From positions 1-39,786 of the forward strand of contig CAMDCE010000047.1 of assembly GCA_945889625.1 (NCBI GenBank): 39,786 bases of DNA, written 5' to 3'. This document shows, in pieces, positions 23,032 through 31,585 of the stretch (positions within the stretch are counted from its first letter, which is position 1; each line of letters opens with the position of its first letter). A program made the position numbers and the translations under genes. The DNA comes from Asaia bogorensis (GTDB lineage: Bacteria; Pseudomonadota; Alphaproteobacteria; Reyranellales; Reyranellaceae). Under the pieces are notes generated by a model, which saw nothing but the letters and a program-made list of their open reading frames with translations, did no database searches and had not been told where the DNA came from.

Positions 23032-26000
23032 ATGAGCATACACGTCGCGCTGCATCATAGAACGACCTACAGCTACGACCGGCCGGTGACGCTGGGGCCG
23101 CAGATCGTGCGCCTGCGACCGGCGCCGCACAGCCGCTCGCTGATCCTGAGCTACGCGCTCAAGCTGCTGCCCAAGGACCATTTCATCAACTGGCAGCAGG
23201 ACCCGCAGGGCAACCATCTCGCCCGCCTGGTGTTCCCCGAGAAGACGACCAAGTTCGAGGTCACGGTCGATCTCGTGGCCGACATGGCGGTCACCAACCC
23301 GTTCGACTTCTTCCTCGAACCCGAGGCCGAGACCTTTCCCTTTTCCTACGATCCCTCGCTCGCCGAGGAGATCGCGCCGTTCCGCAAACTGGAACCGCCG
23401 GGACCGCTGCTCAAGGCGTGGCTGGCCAAGGTCGCGCGCGGCGGCAAGCCGCGCACGGTCGACTTCCTCGTCGGCCTCAATGCACGCCTGCAGAAGGAGA
23501 TCGGCTACATCGTGCGCCTCGAGCCAGGCGTGCAAACCTGCGAGCAGACGCTAGAGCTCGCCAAGGGTTCGTGCCGTGACACTGGCTGGCTCCTGGTCAC
23601 CATCCTGCGCCATCTCGGTTTCGCGGCGCGCTTCGCCTCGGGCTACCTGATCCAGCTCATGCCCGACGAGAAGCCGCTCGACGGACCGGAAGGGCCGACA
23701 CACGACTTCACCGATCTTCACGCCTGGGCAGAAGTCTACCTGCCGGGCGCCGGCTGGATCGGGCTCGATCCGACGTCAGGGCTGTTCACCGGCGAAGGCC
23801 ACATTCCGCTTGCCTGCACGCCCGAACCGTCGAGCGCCGCGCCAATCGAAGGCGCGGTCGAGGAAGCCGGAGTCGAATTCTCCTACGACATGAAGGTAAC
23901 GCGGGTCAGCGAGACGCCGCGTACGACCAAGCCCTACAGCGACGCGCAATGGCAGGCGCTGCTCGATGTCGGTGCCGCCATCGAGCGCGACATCACCAAG
24001 GCCGACCTGCGCCTCACCATGGGCGGCGAGCCCACGTTCGTGTCGATCGACGACATGGATGGCGCCGAGTGGAACACGCTGGCACTGGGTCCGGAGAAGC
24101 GGCGGCTGGCCGGCGTGTTGTTCAGAAAGCTCGCCAACCGCTTCGCAAAAAGTCCGCTGCTGCATTTCGGCCAGGGCAAATGGTATCCCGGCGAACAGCT
24201 ACCGCGCTGGGCGCTGGGCTGCTACTGGCGCAAAGACGGCCAGCCGATCTGGCGCGACCCGCAACTGGTCGCGCTCGAGTCCAAGCCGGCCGGCGCCACG
24301 CCCGAGATCGCGCAGCGCTTCGCAGTGGCCTTTGCCGAGCGGCTGCAGCTCGACCCCAGTTACCTATTCTCGGCGTTCGAGGACACCTGGTACTACCTGT
24401 GGCGCGAGCGGCGCCTGCCGAGCAACGTCGCAGTCGATGCCTCCAAGGTGAAGGACGAGCTGGAGCGCGAGCGGCTGGCGAAGATCTTCGAGCAGGGACT
24501 CGAAAGTCCGGCCGGCACGGTGCTGCCGATCGCGCGCGCCCATAACGGCAGCGGACGCTGGAAGAGCGGCCCGTGGTTCCTGCGCTCAGAGAAATGCTAC
24601 CTGATCCCCGGCGATTCGGCGTTGGGCTACCGCCTGCCGCTCGACTCCCTGCCCTGGGCAGCACCGACCGACACCGACGTCCTCGTCGAACCCGACCCGA
24701 TGATCATCCATCCCGCCCTGCCGCCGCTTGATGCCTTCCGCCGCGCGCCGGTCTTGCGGCACCAGGAACGCGGGCTTCCGCCTGAGGCGACCAGCGGCAA
24801 CGGCGAGGTCTCCCGTCGCGAGGCCTGGAAACGCGCACTGGCGCCTGACCTTGGCCCTCGGCCCGGTGTCGGCGGCTCGGCCAGCGGCGTAGTGCGCACG
24901 GCGATTTCCTTCGAGCCGCGCGATGGCCATCTCTTCGTCTTCATGCCGCCGGTCGAGCGCACCGAGGACTATCTCGACCTGGTGGCGGCAGTCGAAGATA
25001 CCGCCGAGGAGCTCGGCCAAGCGGTCTTCATCGAAGGCTATACCCCGCCCGGCGGCGATTCGCGGCTGATCAATTTCAGCGTGACGCCCGATCCCGGCGT
25101 GATCGAGGTCAACATCCATCCGTCGGCGAGCTGGCAGGAGGTCACGGAGCGCACCGAGATCGTCTACGAGGAGGCGCGCAACACGCGGCTGGGGGCGCAG
25201 AAATTCATGATCGACGGCCGCCACACCGGCACCGGCGGCGGCAACCACGTCGTGCTGGGCGGGCCCTCGGCGTCCGATTCGCCGATCCTGCGCCGGCCCG
25301 ACCTGCTGAAGAGCCTGCTGGGTTACTGGCTCAATCACCCGTCGCTGTCTTATCTCTTCTCGGGCCTGTTCATCGGCCCGACCAGCCAGCATCCGCGCAT
25401 CGACGAGGCTCGCAACGACCAGCTGCACGAGATCGAGATCGCCTTCCGCCAGATCGCACCGGGCCGCCAGACGCCGCCCTGGCTGGTCGATCGCATCTTC
25501 CGGAACCTGCTAGTCGACGCCACCGGCAACACCCACCGCACCGAATTCTGCATCGACAAGCTGTTCACGCCGGACAGCGCCGCCGGCCGCCGCGGCCTGC
25601 TGGAGTTGCGCGCCTTCGAGATGCCGCCGCATCCGCGCATGAGCGTCGCCCAGCAGGGCCTGCTGCGCGGCCTGGTCGCGGCCTTCTGGGATCGGCCCTA
25701 TGAGAAGCGGCTGAGCCGTTGGGGGACGCGACTGCACGACGATTTCATGCTGCCGCATTTCGTGTGGCAGGACTTCACCGACGTGCTCGAAGACCTCGCC
25801 TCGGCCGGCTACCGCTTCGAACCCGAGTGGTTCGCGCCGCATTTCGAATTCCGCTTTCCCAAGATCGGCGGAGTGGCCCAACGCGGCCTCGAGCTGGAAC
25901 TGCGCCAGGCGCTCGAGCCCTGGCATGTGCTGGGCGAGGAAGCCGGCGCCGGCGGCACCGTCCGCTATGTCGATTCCTCGGTCGAGCGACTGCAGGTGAG

Positions 26001-26394
26001 GGTCGAAGGGCTAAACGACGCGCGCCACGTCATCGCCTGCAACGGCTGGCGCCTGCCGCTGCATGCGACGGGCACGTCGGGCGAATATGTGGCGGGCGTG
26101 CGCTATCGCGCCTGGGCGCCGCCGTCAGGCCTGCATCCGACCATCGGCGTGCATGTGCCGCTCGTCTTCGACATCCACGACAGCTGGAACGGCCGTTCGC
26201 TCGGCGGCTGCACCTATCACGTCGCCCACCCCGGCGGCCTCAGCTACGACCGCGTGCCGGTCAATGCCAACGAGGCCGAGGCCCGCCGCCGCTCCCGCTT
26301 CTCCCCGATCGGCCATACCGGCGGGGCTGCCGCCGAACCCAAGCCGATCGACAATCCGGAGCATCCGCTGACGCTGGATCTGCGGCGGGCGTGA
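23032..26394 (+). CDS. Transglutaminase-like protease fused to DUF2126 putative amidoligase
   Basis: 1120 residues from ATG 23032 (MSIHVALHHRTTYSYDRPV, the conserved family start); the frame is open back to 22609 through the repeat and SDR gene, which is rejected. Residues 1-90 form the bacterial transglutaminase N-terminal beta domain. Residues about 140-260 are the transglutaminase core with a full triad: Cys181 (GSCRDTGW), His230 (DLHAWAEVY), Asp246 (GLDPTSG). The remaining 850 residues are DUF2126, predicted from sequence to be a GCS/glutamine-synthetase-fold carboxylate-amine ligase; visible blocks include LTMGGEPTFVSIDD, GYTPPGGDSRLINFSVTPDP and TGTGGGNHVVLGGPS. Neighbouring genes encode an ATP-grasp/alpha-E protein and another transglutaminase. 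Together they may make and cut an isopeptide-linked or small peptide product. No signal peptide is seen. Confidence 0.92.
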   Translation: MSIHVALHHRTTYSYDRPVTLGPQIVRLRPAPHSRSLILSYALKLLPKDHFINWQQDPQGNHLARLVFPEKTTKFEVTVDLVADMAVTNPFDFFLEPEAETFPFSYDPSLAEEIAPFRKLEPPGPLLKAWLAKVARGGKPRTVDFLVGLNARLQKEIGYIVRLEPGVQTCEQTLELAKGSCRDTGWLLVTILRHLGFAARFASGYLIQLMPDEKPLDGPEGPTHDFTDLHAWAEVYLPGAGWIGLDPTSGLFTGEGHIPLACTPEPSSAAPIEGAVEEAGVEFSYDMKVTRVSETPRTTKPYSDAQWQALLDVGAAIERDITKADLRLTMGGEPTFVSIDDMDGAEWNTLALGPEKRRLAGVLFRKLANRFAKSPLLHFGQGKWYPGEQLPRWALGCYWRKDGQPIWRDPQLVALESKPAGATPEIAQRFAVAFAERLQLDPSYLFSAFEDTWYYLWRERRLPSNVAVDASKVKDELERERLAKIFEQGLESPAGTVLPIARAHNGSGRWKSGPWFLRSEKCYLIPGDSALGYRLPLDSLPWAAPTDTDVLVEPDPMIIHPALPPLDAFRRAPVLRHQERGLPPEATSGNGEVSRREAWKRALAPDLGPRPGVGGSASGVVRTAISFEPRDGHLFVFMPPVERTEDYLDLVAAVEDTAEELGQAVFIEGYTPPGGDSRLINFSVTPDPGVIEVNIHPSASWQEVTERTEIVYEEARNTRLGAQKFMIDGRHTGTGGGNHVVLGGPSASDSPILRRPDLLKSLLGYWLNHPSLSYLFSGLFIGPTSQHPRIDEARNDQLHEIEIAFRQIAPGRQTPPWLVDRIFRNLLVDATGNTHRTEFCIDKLFTPDSAAGRRGLLELRAFEMPPHPRMSVAQQGLLRGLVAAFWDRPYEKRLSRWGTRLHDDFMLPHFVWQDFTDVLEDLASAGYRFEPEWFAPHFEFRFPKIGGVAQRGLELELRQALEPWHVLGEEAGAGGTVRYVDSSVERLQVRVEGLNDARHVIACNGWRLPLHATGTSGEYVAGVRYRAWAPPSGLHPTIGVHVPLVFDIHDSWNGRSLGGCTYHVAHPGGLSYDRVPVNANEAEARRRSRFSPIGHTGGAAAEPKPIDNPEHPLTLDLRRA

Positions 26395-26427
26395 CCCCTC
26401 CGCCCCGGGAGGAATCAGCAGGTGCTC

Positions 26428-26844
26428 CTAGGGTCGCTCGGTCGGCTCAAAGTCGATCAGTTTCACCGACACGAGTTCATCCGGTTCGCCGCTGCAACAG
26501 TGAATATAGAGCGTCAGGTCGCAAGATATTCCGCCGTGGAGAGCACCCGGTGCGTTGAACATGAACGTTCCCGGGCGAGCGACGACCCACCCCCTGGTGT
26601 CGTAATAGGTGCCGTCCATGATGTAGACTTCTTCGCCTAATTCCGAAGCCTTACCAACAATCTTCCAGGCCTTGCCGGGCGGCGCGGTGTATCGGGAGAT
26701 TACGGTCAGGCCGTGGCTGTGCTTGCGCAGCACTCTCCGCCAGCGGCCATACTCGCGGCCGTCCGACCATTTGACGTTGTAGCTGGCCGGCTCCCATTCG
26801 CCCGAGTTGGGATCAACGCGGAAGCTATTCCAAACGTCATTCAT
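26428..26844 (-). CDS. Cupin-fold protein (DUF4437-like), embedded in the amidoligase cluster
   Basis: 138 residues from ATG 26842-26844, preceded by GGAGGGG. The beta-rich sequence with a proline/glycine turn and histidine (VARPGTFMFNAPGALHGG) matches a small cupin; the metal-ligand set is incomplete as far as I can see, and two adjacent cysteines (YIHCCSGEPDE) follow. It is on the minus strand, convergent with the DUF2126 gene (33-base gap) and divergent from the ATP-grasp gene. Two 60-base lines counted here are 53% and 60% GC, against 72% in a line of the neighbouring DUF2126 gene, which suggests recent arrival. Function unknown; possible sensing or a carbohydrate/acid-modifying role. Confidence 0.75.
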   Translation of the reverse strand: MNDVWNSFRVDPNSGEWEPASYNVKWSDGREYGRWRRVLRKHSHGLTVISRYTAPPGKAWKIVGKASELGEEVYIMDGTYYDTRGWVVARPGTFMFNAPGALHGGISCDLTLYIHCCSGEPDELVSVKLIDFEPTERP

Positions 26845-27077
26845 AGCCCCTCCATTTCGAGACCGAACGCACGACGATCTCTCGATGCGGGGCGCCGTCC
26901 TGTCTCGCTTTGAATGGGGACTTAATGGATCGTTGCGGCCTTTCGCTTCGGTCGCCACCGAAGCGTCCGGGCAGAACACGCGCTGATGCCGGACTTAGGG
27001 CGGGTGCCTGGGCCATAGACCCCGCCGCTTGGCCATGCGATTCTAGCCACTTCGTCGGTTTTCCTACCAGCAGGCCC
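26845..27077. promoter_or_regulatory. Divergent spacer with a 9-bp perfect hairpin
   Basis: This 233-base gap separates the cupin gene (minus) from the ATP-grasp gene (plus), so both promoters should lie here. It contains a perfect stem CGCTTCGGT (26944-26952) and ACCGAAGCG (26957-26965) with a CGCC loop. No T-run follows, so a terminator is unlikely; an operator or a leader structure is possible. I found no convincing -35/-10 pair. The plus-strand frame is open across most of the gap but does not look like protein. Confidence 0.4.
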
Positions 27078-29579
27078 ATGGAGTCGTTGCGCGGCCTCTC
27101 TTCTTCGCCGGCAAGCGCCTACGACGAGCTGGTCACCGGCCAGAAGTCGATCCGCTATCACTGGCAAGGCATCCTGAGCGTCATCCGCGCGCTGCCGGGC
27201 GGTGGATTGCGCGAGCGTGTCGAAAGCGCGCGCCGCCAGCTTGAGGAATCGGGCGCTACCGTCAACCTGCTCGACGACCGCGGCACGCCGGGCTGGAGCT
27301 TCGACCCGCTGCCGCTGGTCATCGCCCCCGACGAATGGGCCCGGCTCGAAGCAGGCCTGATCCAGCGCGCCAGCCTGCTCGACGGGCTGCTGGCCGACCT
27401 CTACGGGCCGCAGACCCTGATGGCCGAGCATCTCGTGCCGCCAATGCTGGTCCATGCCAACCGCCACTTCCTGCGCGCCTGCCGCGTCACCGACGGTGCG
27501 GCGCCCAACCGCCATCTCGGCCAGTACGCCGTCGACCTGGTTAGACTGGGCGACGGCCGCTGGCATGTGCTGGCCGATCACACCGAGGTGCCGTCGGGCA
27601 TCGGCTATGCGCTGGAGATGCGCCGCGTGCTGGCACGCAGCCTGCCCGAAGCGTTCCGCTCCATCCCGGTGCGCCATCTGCGACCCTTCGTGGACCGCTG
27701 GCACTATTCGCTGGCCGCCATGGCGCCGCATGACGTGGCCAACCCCAACATGGCGGTGCTGACCCCGGGCGCGCTGTCGGCGACCTACTTCGAGCACGTC
27801 TATCTCGCGCGCACCTTGGGCGTGCCGCTGGTCGAGGGCGGCGATCTGGTGGCACGCGACGGCGAAGTCGCGATCAAGACCCTGGCCGGATTGCGGCCGG
27901 TCCACATGCTGCTGCGCCGTCTCGACTCGGCCTTCGTCGATCCGCTGGAGCTGCGCGCCGATTCGGCGCTGGGCGTCACCGGCCTGGTCGAGACCACGCG
28001 CAGCGGCAAGATCGCGCTGGCCAACGCGCTGGGCTCGGGCGTCGTCGAGACGCCGGCTCTGATGCCTTTCCTCGAGCGTCTCAGCCAGCGCCTGCTCGGC
28101 CAGCCTCTGGCGCTGCCCTCGCTCGACGTGTGGTGGCTGGGCGAGCCTTCGGCCTATGCCTTCGTGATGGCCAATCTCGATTCGATGATCGTGCGGCCCT
28201 GTCTCGGCAACGACCGCGAGCCGATCGTGGTCGGCATGCTGGAGGCCGCGGAGCGCGCCCAGCTCGAGGACCGCCTGCGCACGCACCCTGGCCAGTTCGT
28301 GGCGCAGTACCCCATCACGCCCTCGCTCAGCCCCAAGTGGGACGGCACCAGTCTCGCGCCGTCCGCCGTCGTGCTGCGCTGCTTCCTGATCGCCGAGGGC
28401 GACAGCTATCGCGTGCTGCCGGGTGGGCTGGCGCGCGAGCCAGCGGGCGACACCGCCCTTCGGTCGCTCAGCCGACTGAACGGCACCTTGAAGGACGTCT
28501 GGGTGCTGGCCGAGGATGCTGCCGACGTCGAGTTGCCGCCCGGCCGGCGCTTCCACCAGCTTGCCGTCGAGCGCGGCGGCGCCGACCTGCAATCGAGGGT
28601 CGCCGACAATCTCTACTGGCTCGGCCGCTATATCGAGCGGCTGGACAACGACGCGCGGCTGTTGCGAACGACAGCGGCGCGGGTGGCGCAGGGAGCGCTG
28701 GGCTCGCGCGATTCGATCGAACTGCGCGCGCTCGGCCGCCTGCTCGAGCACGCCGGGCTGATGGATGGGGCTGACGCGTTGGCGGCGCCCGAGAGTGCCG
28801 CGTTCCAGCACGGGCTAGCCGCGGCGGCCTCGGACAAGCACGGGATCGTCGCCGTGCTCGACGCCCTCCAGCGCCTGACCGGCACGCTGCGCGACCGCTT
28901 CTCCGCCGACATGGTGGTGGTGGCCGGCCCGGTCATGGCCGAGGTCCGGCAACGGCTGGTCGCGGCGCGCGGCAATCTCGACGCGCTGCTGGCGGCCCTC
29001 GACGACATCGTGCGCTTCGTCTCGACCCTCTCCGGCCTTGCCCAGGAGAACATGACGCGCGGCTCGGGCTGGCTGTTCCTCGATCTCGGCCGGCGCATCG
29101 AGCGCGCCAAGTTCATCCTCGATTCGGCGCTGGGCGCCTTCCAGCAGTCGCCGATCGACTGGGATGCCGCCATGCGCATCGCGCTGGAACTGTGCGACAG
29201 CACCATCACCTACCGCACGCGCTACCTCGGCCAGCTCCAGCCCGCGCCGGTGCTCGACCTGATGGTGCTCGACGACATCAACCCGCGCGCCTTCGCCTTC
29301 CAGCTCCGAACCATCGCCAGCCATCTCGATCGGCTGGGCCAGGCGTCGGGCACCTATGTGTCGGGCCTGCCCGACTCGATCGAGACCGATCTGCGTGAGG
29401 TCGTGCGCCAGTTCGGCGGCGAGGAGCAGGCGTGGCGGCACGGGGGTCTGGCGCTCGCCATGCTGCGTGACGTGGCGGCCGAAGCAAGCGAGCGGCTGGA
29501 GACGCTGTCGGAGGCGATCACGCGGGCCTATTTCAGCCACGTACCGGCGGCGCAAGCTGTCGGCTCGTCGGGCGGTTGA
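27078..29579 (+). CDS. Circularly permuted ATP-grasp protein fused to alpha-E domain
   Basis: 833 residues from ATG 27078 (MESLRGLSSSPASAYDELV); the frame extends upstream to 26910 in non-protein-like sequence. Residues up to about 490 form the circularly permuted type-2 ATP-grasp domain: recognised by HVLADHTEVPSGIGYALEMR, VLTPGALSATYFEHVYLAR and GVPLVEGGDLVARDGEVAIK. From about 500 the alpha-E domain begins (SRVADNLYWLGRYIERLDND), an all-helical partner nearly always linked to this ATP-grasp. The pair is predicted to ligate a carboxylate to an amine at the expense of ATP, such as amino-acid addition to a peptide or other carrier. It lies between two transglutaminase genes in the same direction, with a 9-base gap to the next. 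No membrane segments or signal peptide. Confidence 0.93.
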   Translation: MESLRGLSSSPASAYDELVTGQKSIRYHWQGILSVIRALPGGGLRERVESARRQLEESGATVNLLDDRGTPGWSFDPLPLVIAPDEWARLEAGLIQRASLLDGLLADLYGPQTLMAEHLVPPMLVHANRHFLRACRVTDGAAPNRHLGQYAVDLVRLGDGRWHVLADHTEVPSGIGYALEMRRVLARSLPEAFRSIPVRHLRPFVDRWHYSLAAMAPHDVANPNMAVLTPGALSATYFEHVYLARTLGVPLVEGGDLVARDGEVAIKTLAGLRPVHMLLRRLDSAFVDPLELRADSALGVTGLVETTRSGKIALANALGSGVVETPALMPFLERLSQRLLGQPLALPSLDVWWLGEPSAYAFVMANLDSMIVRPCLGNDREPIVVGMLEAAERAQLEDRLRTHPGQFVAQYPITPSLSPKWDGTSLAPSAVVLRCFLIAEGDSYRVLPGGLAREPAGDTALRSLSRLNGTLKDVWVLAEDAADVELPPGRRFHQLAVERGGADLQSRVADNLYWLGRYIERLDNDARLLRTTAARVAQGALGSRDSIELRALGRLLEHAGLMDGADALAAPESAAFQHGLAAAASDKHGIVAVLDALQRLTGTLRDRFSADMVVVAGPVMAEVRQRLVAARGNLDALLAALDDIVRFVSTLSGLAQENMTRGSGWLFLDLGRRIERAKFILDSALGAFQQSPIDWDAAMRIALELCDSTITYRTRYLGQLQPAPVLDLMVLDDINPRAFAFQLRTIASHLDRLGQASGTYVSGLPDSIETDLREVVRQFGGEEQAWRHGGLALAMLRDVAAEASERLETLSEAITRAYFSHVPAAQAVGSSGG

Positions 29580-29588
29580 GGGAGCTCC

Positions 29589-30467
29589 ATGCGTTACCTG
29601 CTGTCGCACCGCACATCGTACAGTTACGCGAGCAGCGTGGACTCTGCGCATCACATCGCCCATCTGCGCGCCCGCGACTTGACCGGACAGAAGGTCACCT
29701 CGATTTCCATCGCGACCGATCCCCAACCGGTGCTGGCGGTGCAGCATCTCGACCATTTCGGCAACCACATCGACATCTACCGCATCGACAAGCCGCATCA
29801 GCGCTTCAACATCGAGGTGCGTGCCGAGGTCGACGTGCACTTCCCCGACCCGCCGCCGGCCAGCACGACGCCCAAGTGGGAGGAGATCCGCGTGGCGCTC
29901 AATGGCGGCGGCTTCCCCAAGCCGATCGAGGCCAGCGAATTCGTCCATGAATCGCCACTGGTGCCGTTCGACAAAGACCTGCGCGACTACGGCGCCAAGT
30001 CCTTCACACCAGGCCGGCCGATCCTCGAGGCGGCACGCGAACTCACCTCGCGCATCAAGGCCGATTTCGAATACAAGCCCGGCGCCACCGACATCAGCAC
30101 GCCTCTCGCCGAGGTGTTCGCCGGCAAGGCGGGCGTCTGCCAGGACTTCGCTCATGTCATGATCGCGGCACTTCGCGCCCACGGCCTCGCCGCCGGTTAC
30201 GTCTCGGGCTACATCCGCACGGTTCACTCCAAGGAAGAGATCGCCTTGCGCGGCAGCGACGCCAGCCATGCCTGGACCGCGGTCTGGTGCGGCGAGGTGG
30301 CGGGCTGGGTGCATCTCGATCCGACCAATGATCTGGTGGCCAGCCAGGACCACGTCGCCGTCGCCTGGGGCCGCGACTTCGGCGATGTCAGCCCCTTGCG
30401 CGGCGTCATCCTGGGCGGCGACCAGCATACCTACGGCGTGGATGTGACGCTGGTGCCAGCGGACTAG
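29589..30467 (+). CDS. Transglutaminase-family cysteine protease-like protein
   Basis: 292 residues. N-terminal bacterial transglutaminase domain (LLSHRTSYSYASSV to about residue 85), then the core with Cys184 (AGVCQDFAH), His227 (DASHAWTAV) and Asp244 (HLDPTND), so the catalytic triad is intact. ATG 29589 follows GGGAGCTCC after a 9-base gap from the ATP-grasp stop, so it is co-transcribed with it. In the predicted system of this neighbourhood, the transglutaminase acts as a peptidase or amide-exchange partner to the ATP-grasp ligase. It is shorter than the first transglutaminase/DUF2126 protein and lacks the amidoligase domain. Confidence 0.93.
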   Translation: MRYLLSHRTSYSYASSVDSAHHIAHLRARDLTGQKVTSISIATDPQPVLAVQHLDHFGNHIDIYRIDKPHQRFNIEVRAEVDVHFPDPPPASTTPKWEEIRVALNGGGFPKPIEASEFVHESPLVPFDKDLRDYGAKSFTPGRPILEAARELTSRIKADFEYKPGATDISTPLAEVFAGKAGVCQDFAHVMIAALRAHGLAAGYVSGYIRTVHSKEEIALRGSDASHAWTAVWCGEVAGWVHLDPTNDLVASQDHVAVAWGRDFGDVSPLRGVILGGDQHTYGVDVTLVPAD

Positions 30468-30468
30468 G

Positions 30469-30540
30469 GTACCAAAGTGTCCGACCCCGTCCGGACACCT
30501 CCGATACCGATGGTACAAGGGTTTTAGGCGATTTGTCCGG
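30469..30540. repeat. Nested inverted repeats after the transglutaminase stop
   Basis: An inner perfect stem GTGTCCG (30477-30483) and CGGACAC (30492-30498) with an 8-base loop lies within an outer pair GTACCA (30469-30474) and TGGTAC (30511-30516). A further copy TGTCCGG at 30534-30540 could pair with CCGGACA in the inner stem. It lies just downstream of the last gene of the cluster and between convergent genes, so a role in ending transcription is likely, although no T-run follows. The remaining gap to 30671 holds the hairpin listed next and nothing else recognised. Confidence 0.55.
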
Positions 30541-30621
30541 AATCCAGCGCCACCCCCCGCGCAATAAAGTATCGCGCAATCGCATGAAGAGGCGCATGAC
30601 CCGGAACGTAAGCTCAGGCTT

Positions 30622-30643
30622 CTCTCCCCCGCTAGGGGGAGAG
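30622..30643. repeat. Solo hairpin related to the 22827 element
   Basis: CTCTCCCCC (30622-30630), loop GCTA, GGGGGAGAG (30635-30643): a perfect 9-bp stem identical to the outer hairpin of the element at 22897-22920, whose loop TAGC is the reverse complement. It lies between convergent transglutaminase and decarboxylase genes and could be a solo remnant of the repeat or a bidirectional terminator-like structure. Confidence 0.65.
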
Positions 30644-30671
30644 GAACTTGAAGGGCGTGCGATGAAGACAG

Positions 30672-31535
30672 TCAGGAGCCGCCGAGAAACTCCTTCGTCC
30701 ATTTCGTGTAGTCGGCGTCGCGGGTGACGCGCTTCATCAGCTCGGCGTCGGCCACGCCCTGCAGCTTCGACGGCGGCGTGCCGTCGCGCAGCGCCTTTAG
30801 CGTGTCGTGCACGGCCTTGACCGCGGCGGCGAAGGGCTGGTGGCCCTGCAGGGCGATGCGCACGCGACGGGACGCGAGGTAGTCGCGGTCGGAGAGCTCG
30901 GGCGTGCCGCCGCCCATGATCAGCGGCAGCTTGGTCGCAGCCGAGACCGCATCGAGTTCGACGCGCGTCCTGACTCCGACCATGAACAGCGCATCGACGC
31001 CCACTGCCTCGTAGGCCTGGGCGCGGGCGATGGCGTCGTCGAGGCCGGTGATCTGGACGGCACTGGTGCGGCCGGCGATGGCGAGCAGCGGGTCCTGGCG
31101 GCCGGCCAGGGCCGCCTTCATCTTGCCGACGCCTTCGGCGATCGAGGTCAGGCGCGGCTTGGTGGTGCCGTGCGGCGTCGGCAGGTCGGTGTCCTCGATG
31201 CTCATGCCGGCGACGCCCGCGGTCTCCAGCTCCTCGACGGTGCGTTTGACGTTCAGCGCGTTGCCGTAGCCGTGGTCGGCGTCGACCATCAGCGGCAACC
31301 GGCCGGCGCGGTTGATGCGATAGGCCTGGGCCGCGAACTCGCTCAAGGTCAGCACGATCAGGTCGGGCGCGCCCAGCACGGTGAGCGAGGCGGTCGAGCC
31401 CGCGAACATGCCGAGCTCGAAGCCCAGGTCCTCGGCGATGCGGGCGGAGATCGGGTCGTACACCGAGCCGGGATGGACGCAGCTCTTGCCGTCGAGGACG
31501 GCGCGGAAGCGCTTGCGGCGGTCGGTCCAGTGCAT
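30672..31535 (-). CDS. Oxaloacetate decarboxylase-like protein (isocitrate lyase/PEP mutase superfamily)
   Basis: 287 residues, with the TIM-barrel pattern of the isocitrate lyase/PEP mutase superfamily. Metal-binding VDADHGYGNA (84-93; Asp85, Asp87), SIEDTDLP (112-119; Glu114) and the substrate-loop region GSVYDPISARIAEDLGFE (23-40) closely follow the Pseudomonas oxaloacetate decarboxylase type, including GSTASLTVLGAPD. It lacks the cysteine-containing KKCGH motif of true isocitrate lyases. It would decarboxylate oxaloacetate (or a related 2-oxo acid) to pyruvate with Mg. It is divergent from the acyl-CoA-dehydrogenase-like gene and converges on the transglutaminase cluster. Confidence 0.88.
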   Translation of the reverse strand: MHWTDRRKRFRAVLDGKSCVHPGSVYDPISARIAEDLGFELGMFAGSTASLTVLGAPDLIVLTLSEFAAQAYRINRAGRLPLMVDADHGYGNALNVKRTVEELETAGVAGMSIEDTDLPTPHGTTKPRLTSIAEGVGKMKAALAGRQDPLLAIAGRTSAVQITGLDDAIARAQAYEAVGVDALFMVGVRTRVELDAVSAATKLPLIMGGGTPELSDRDYLASRRVRIALQGHQPFAAAVKAVHDTLKALRDGTPPSKLQGVADAELMKRVTRDADYTKWTKEFLGGS

Positions 31536-31585
31536 GTCGGTTTCCCTTCGATTCCGGGCCCGAAACTAGCAGGGCGGTTGCTGCA

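Noticed and set aside
26922..28811. 629-codon minus-strand frame opposite the ATP-grasp gene
   Set aside because: Shadow of the high-GC third-position bias; no domain pattern.
28815..30518. 567-codon minus-strand frame opposite alpha-E and transglutaminase
   Set aside because: Spans two genes and their junction, no recognisable motif.
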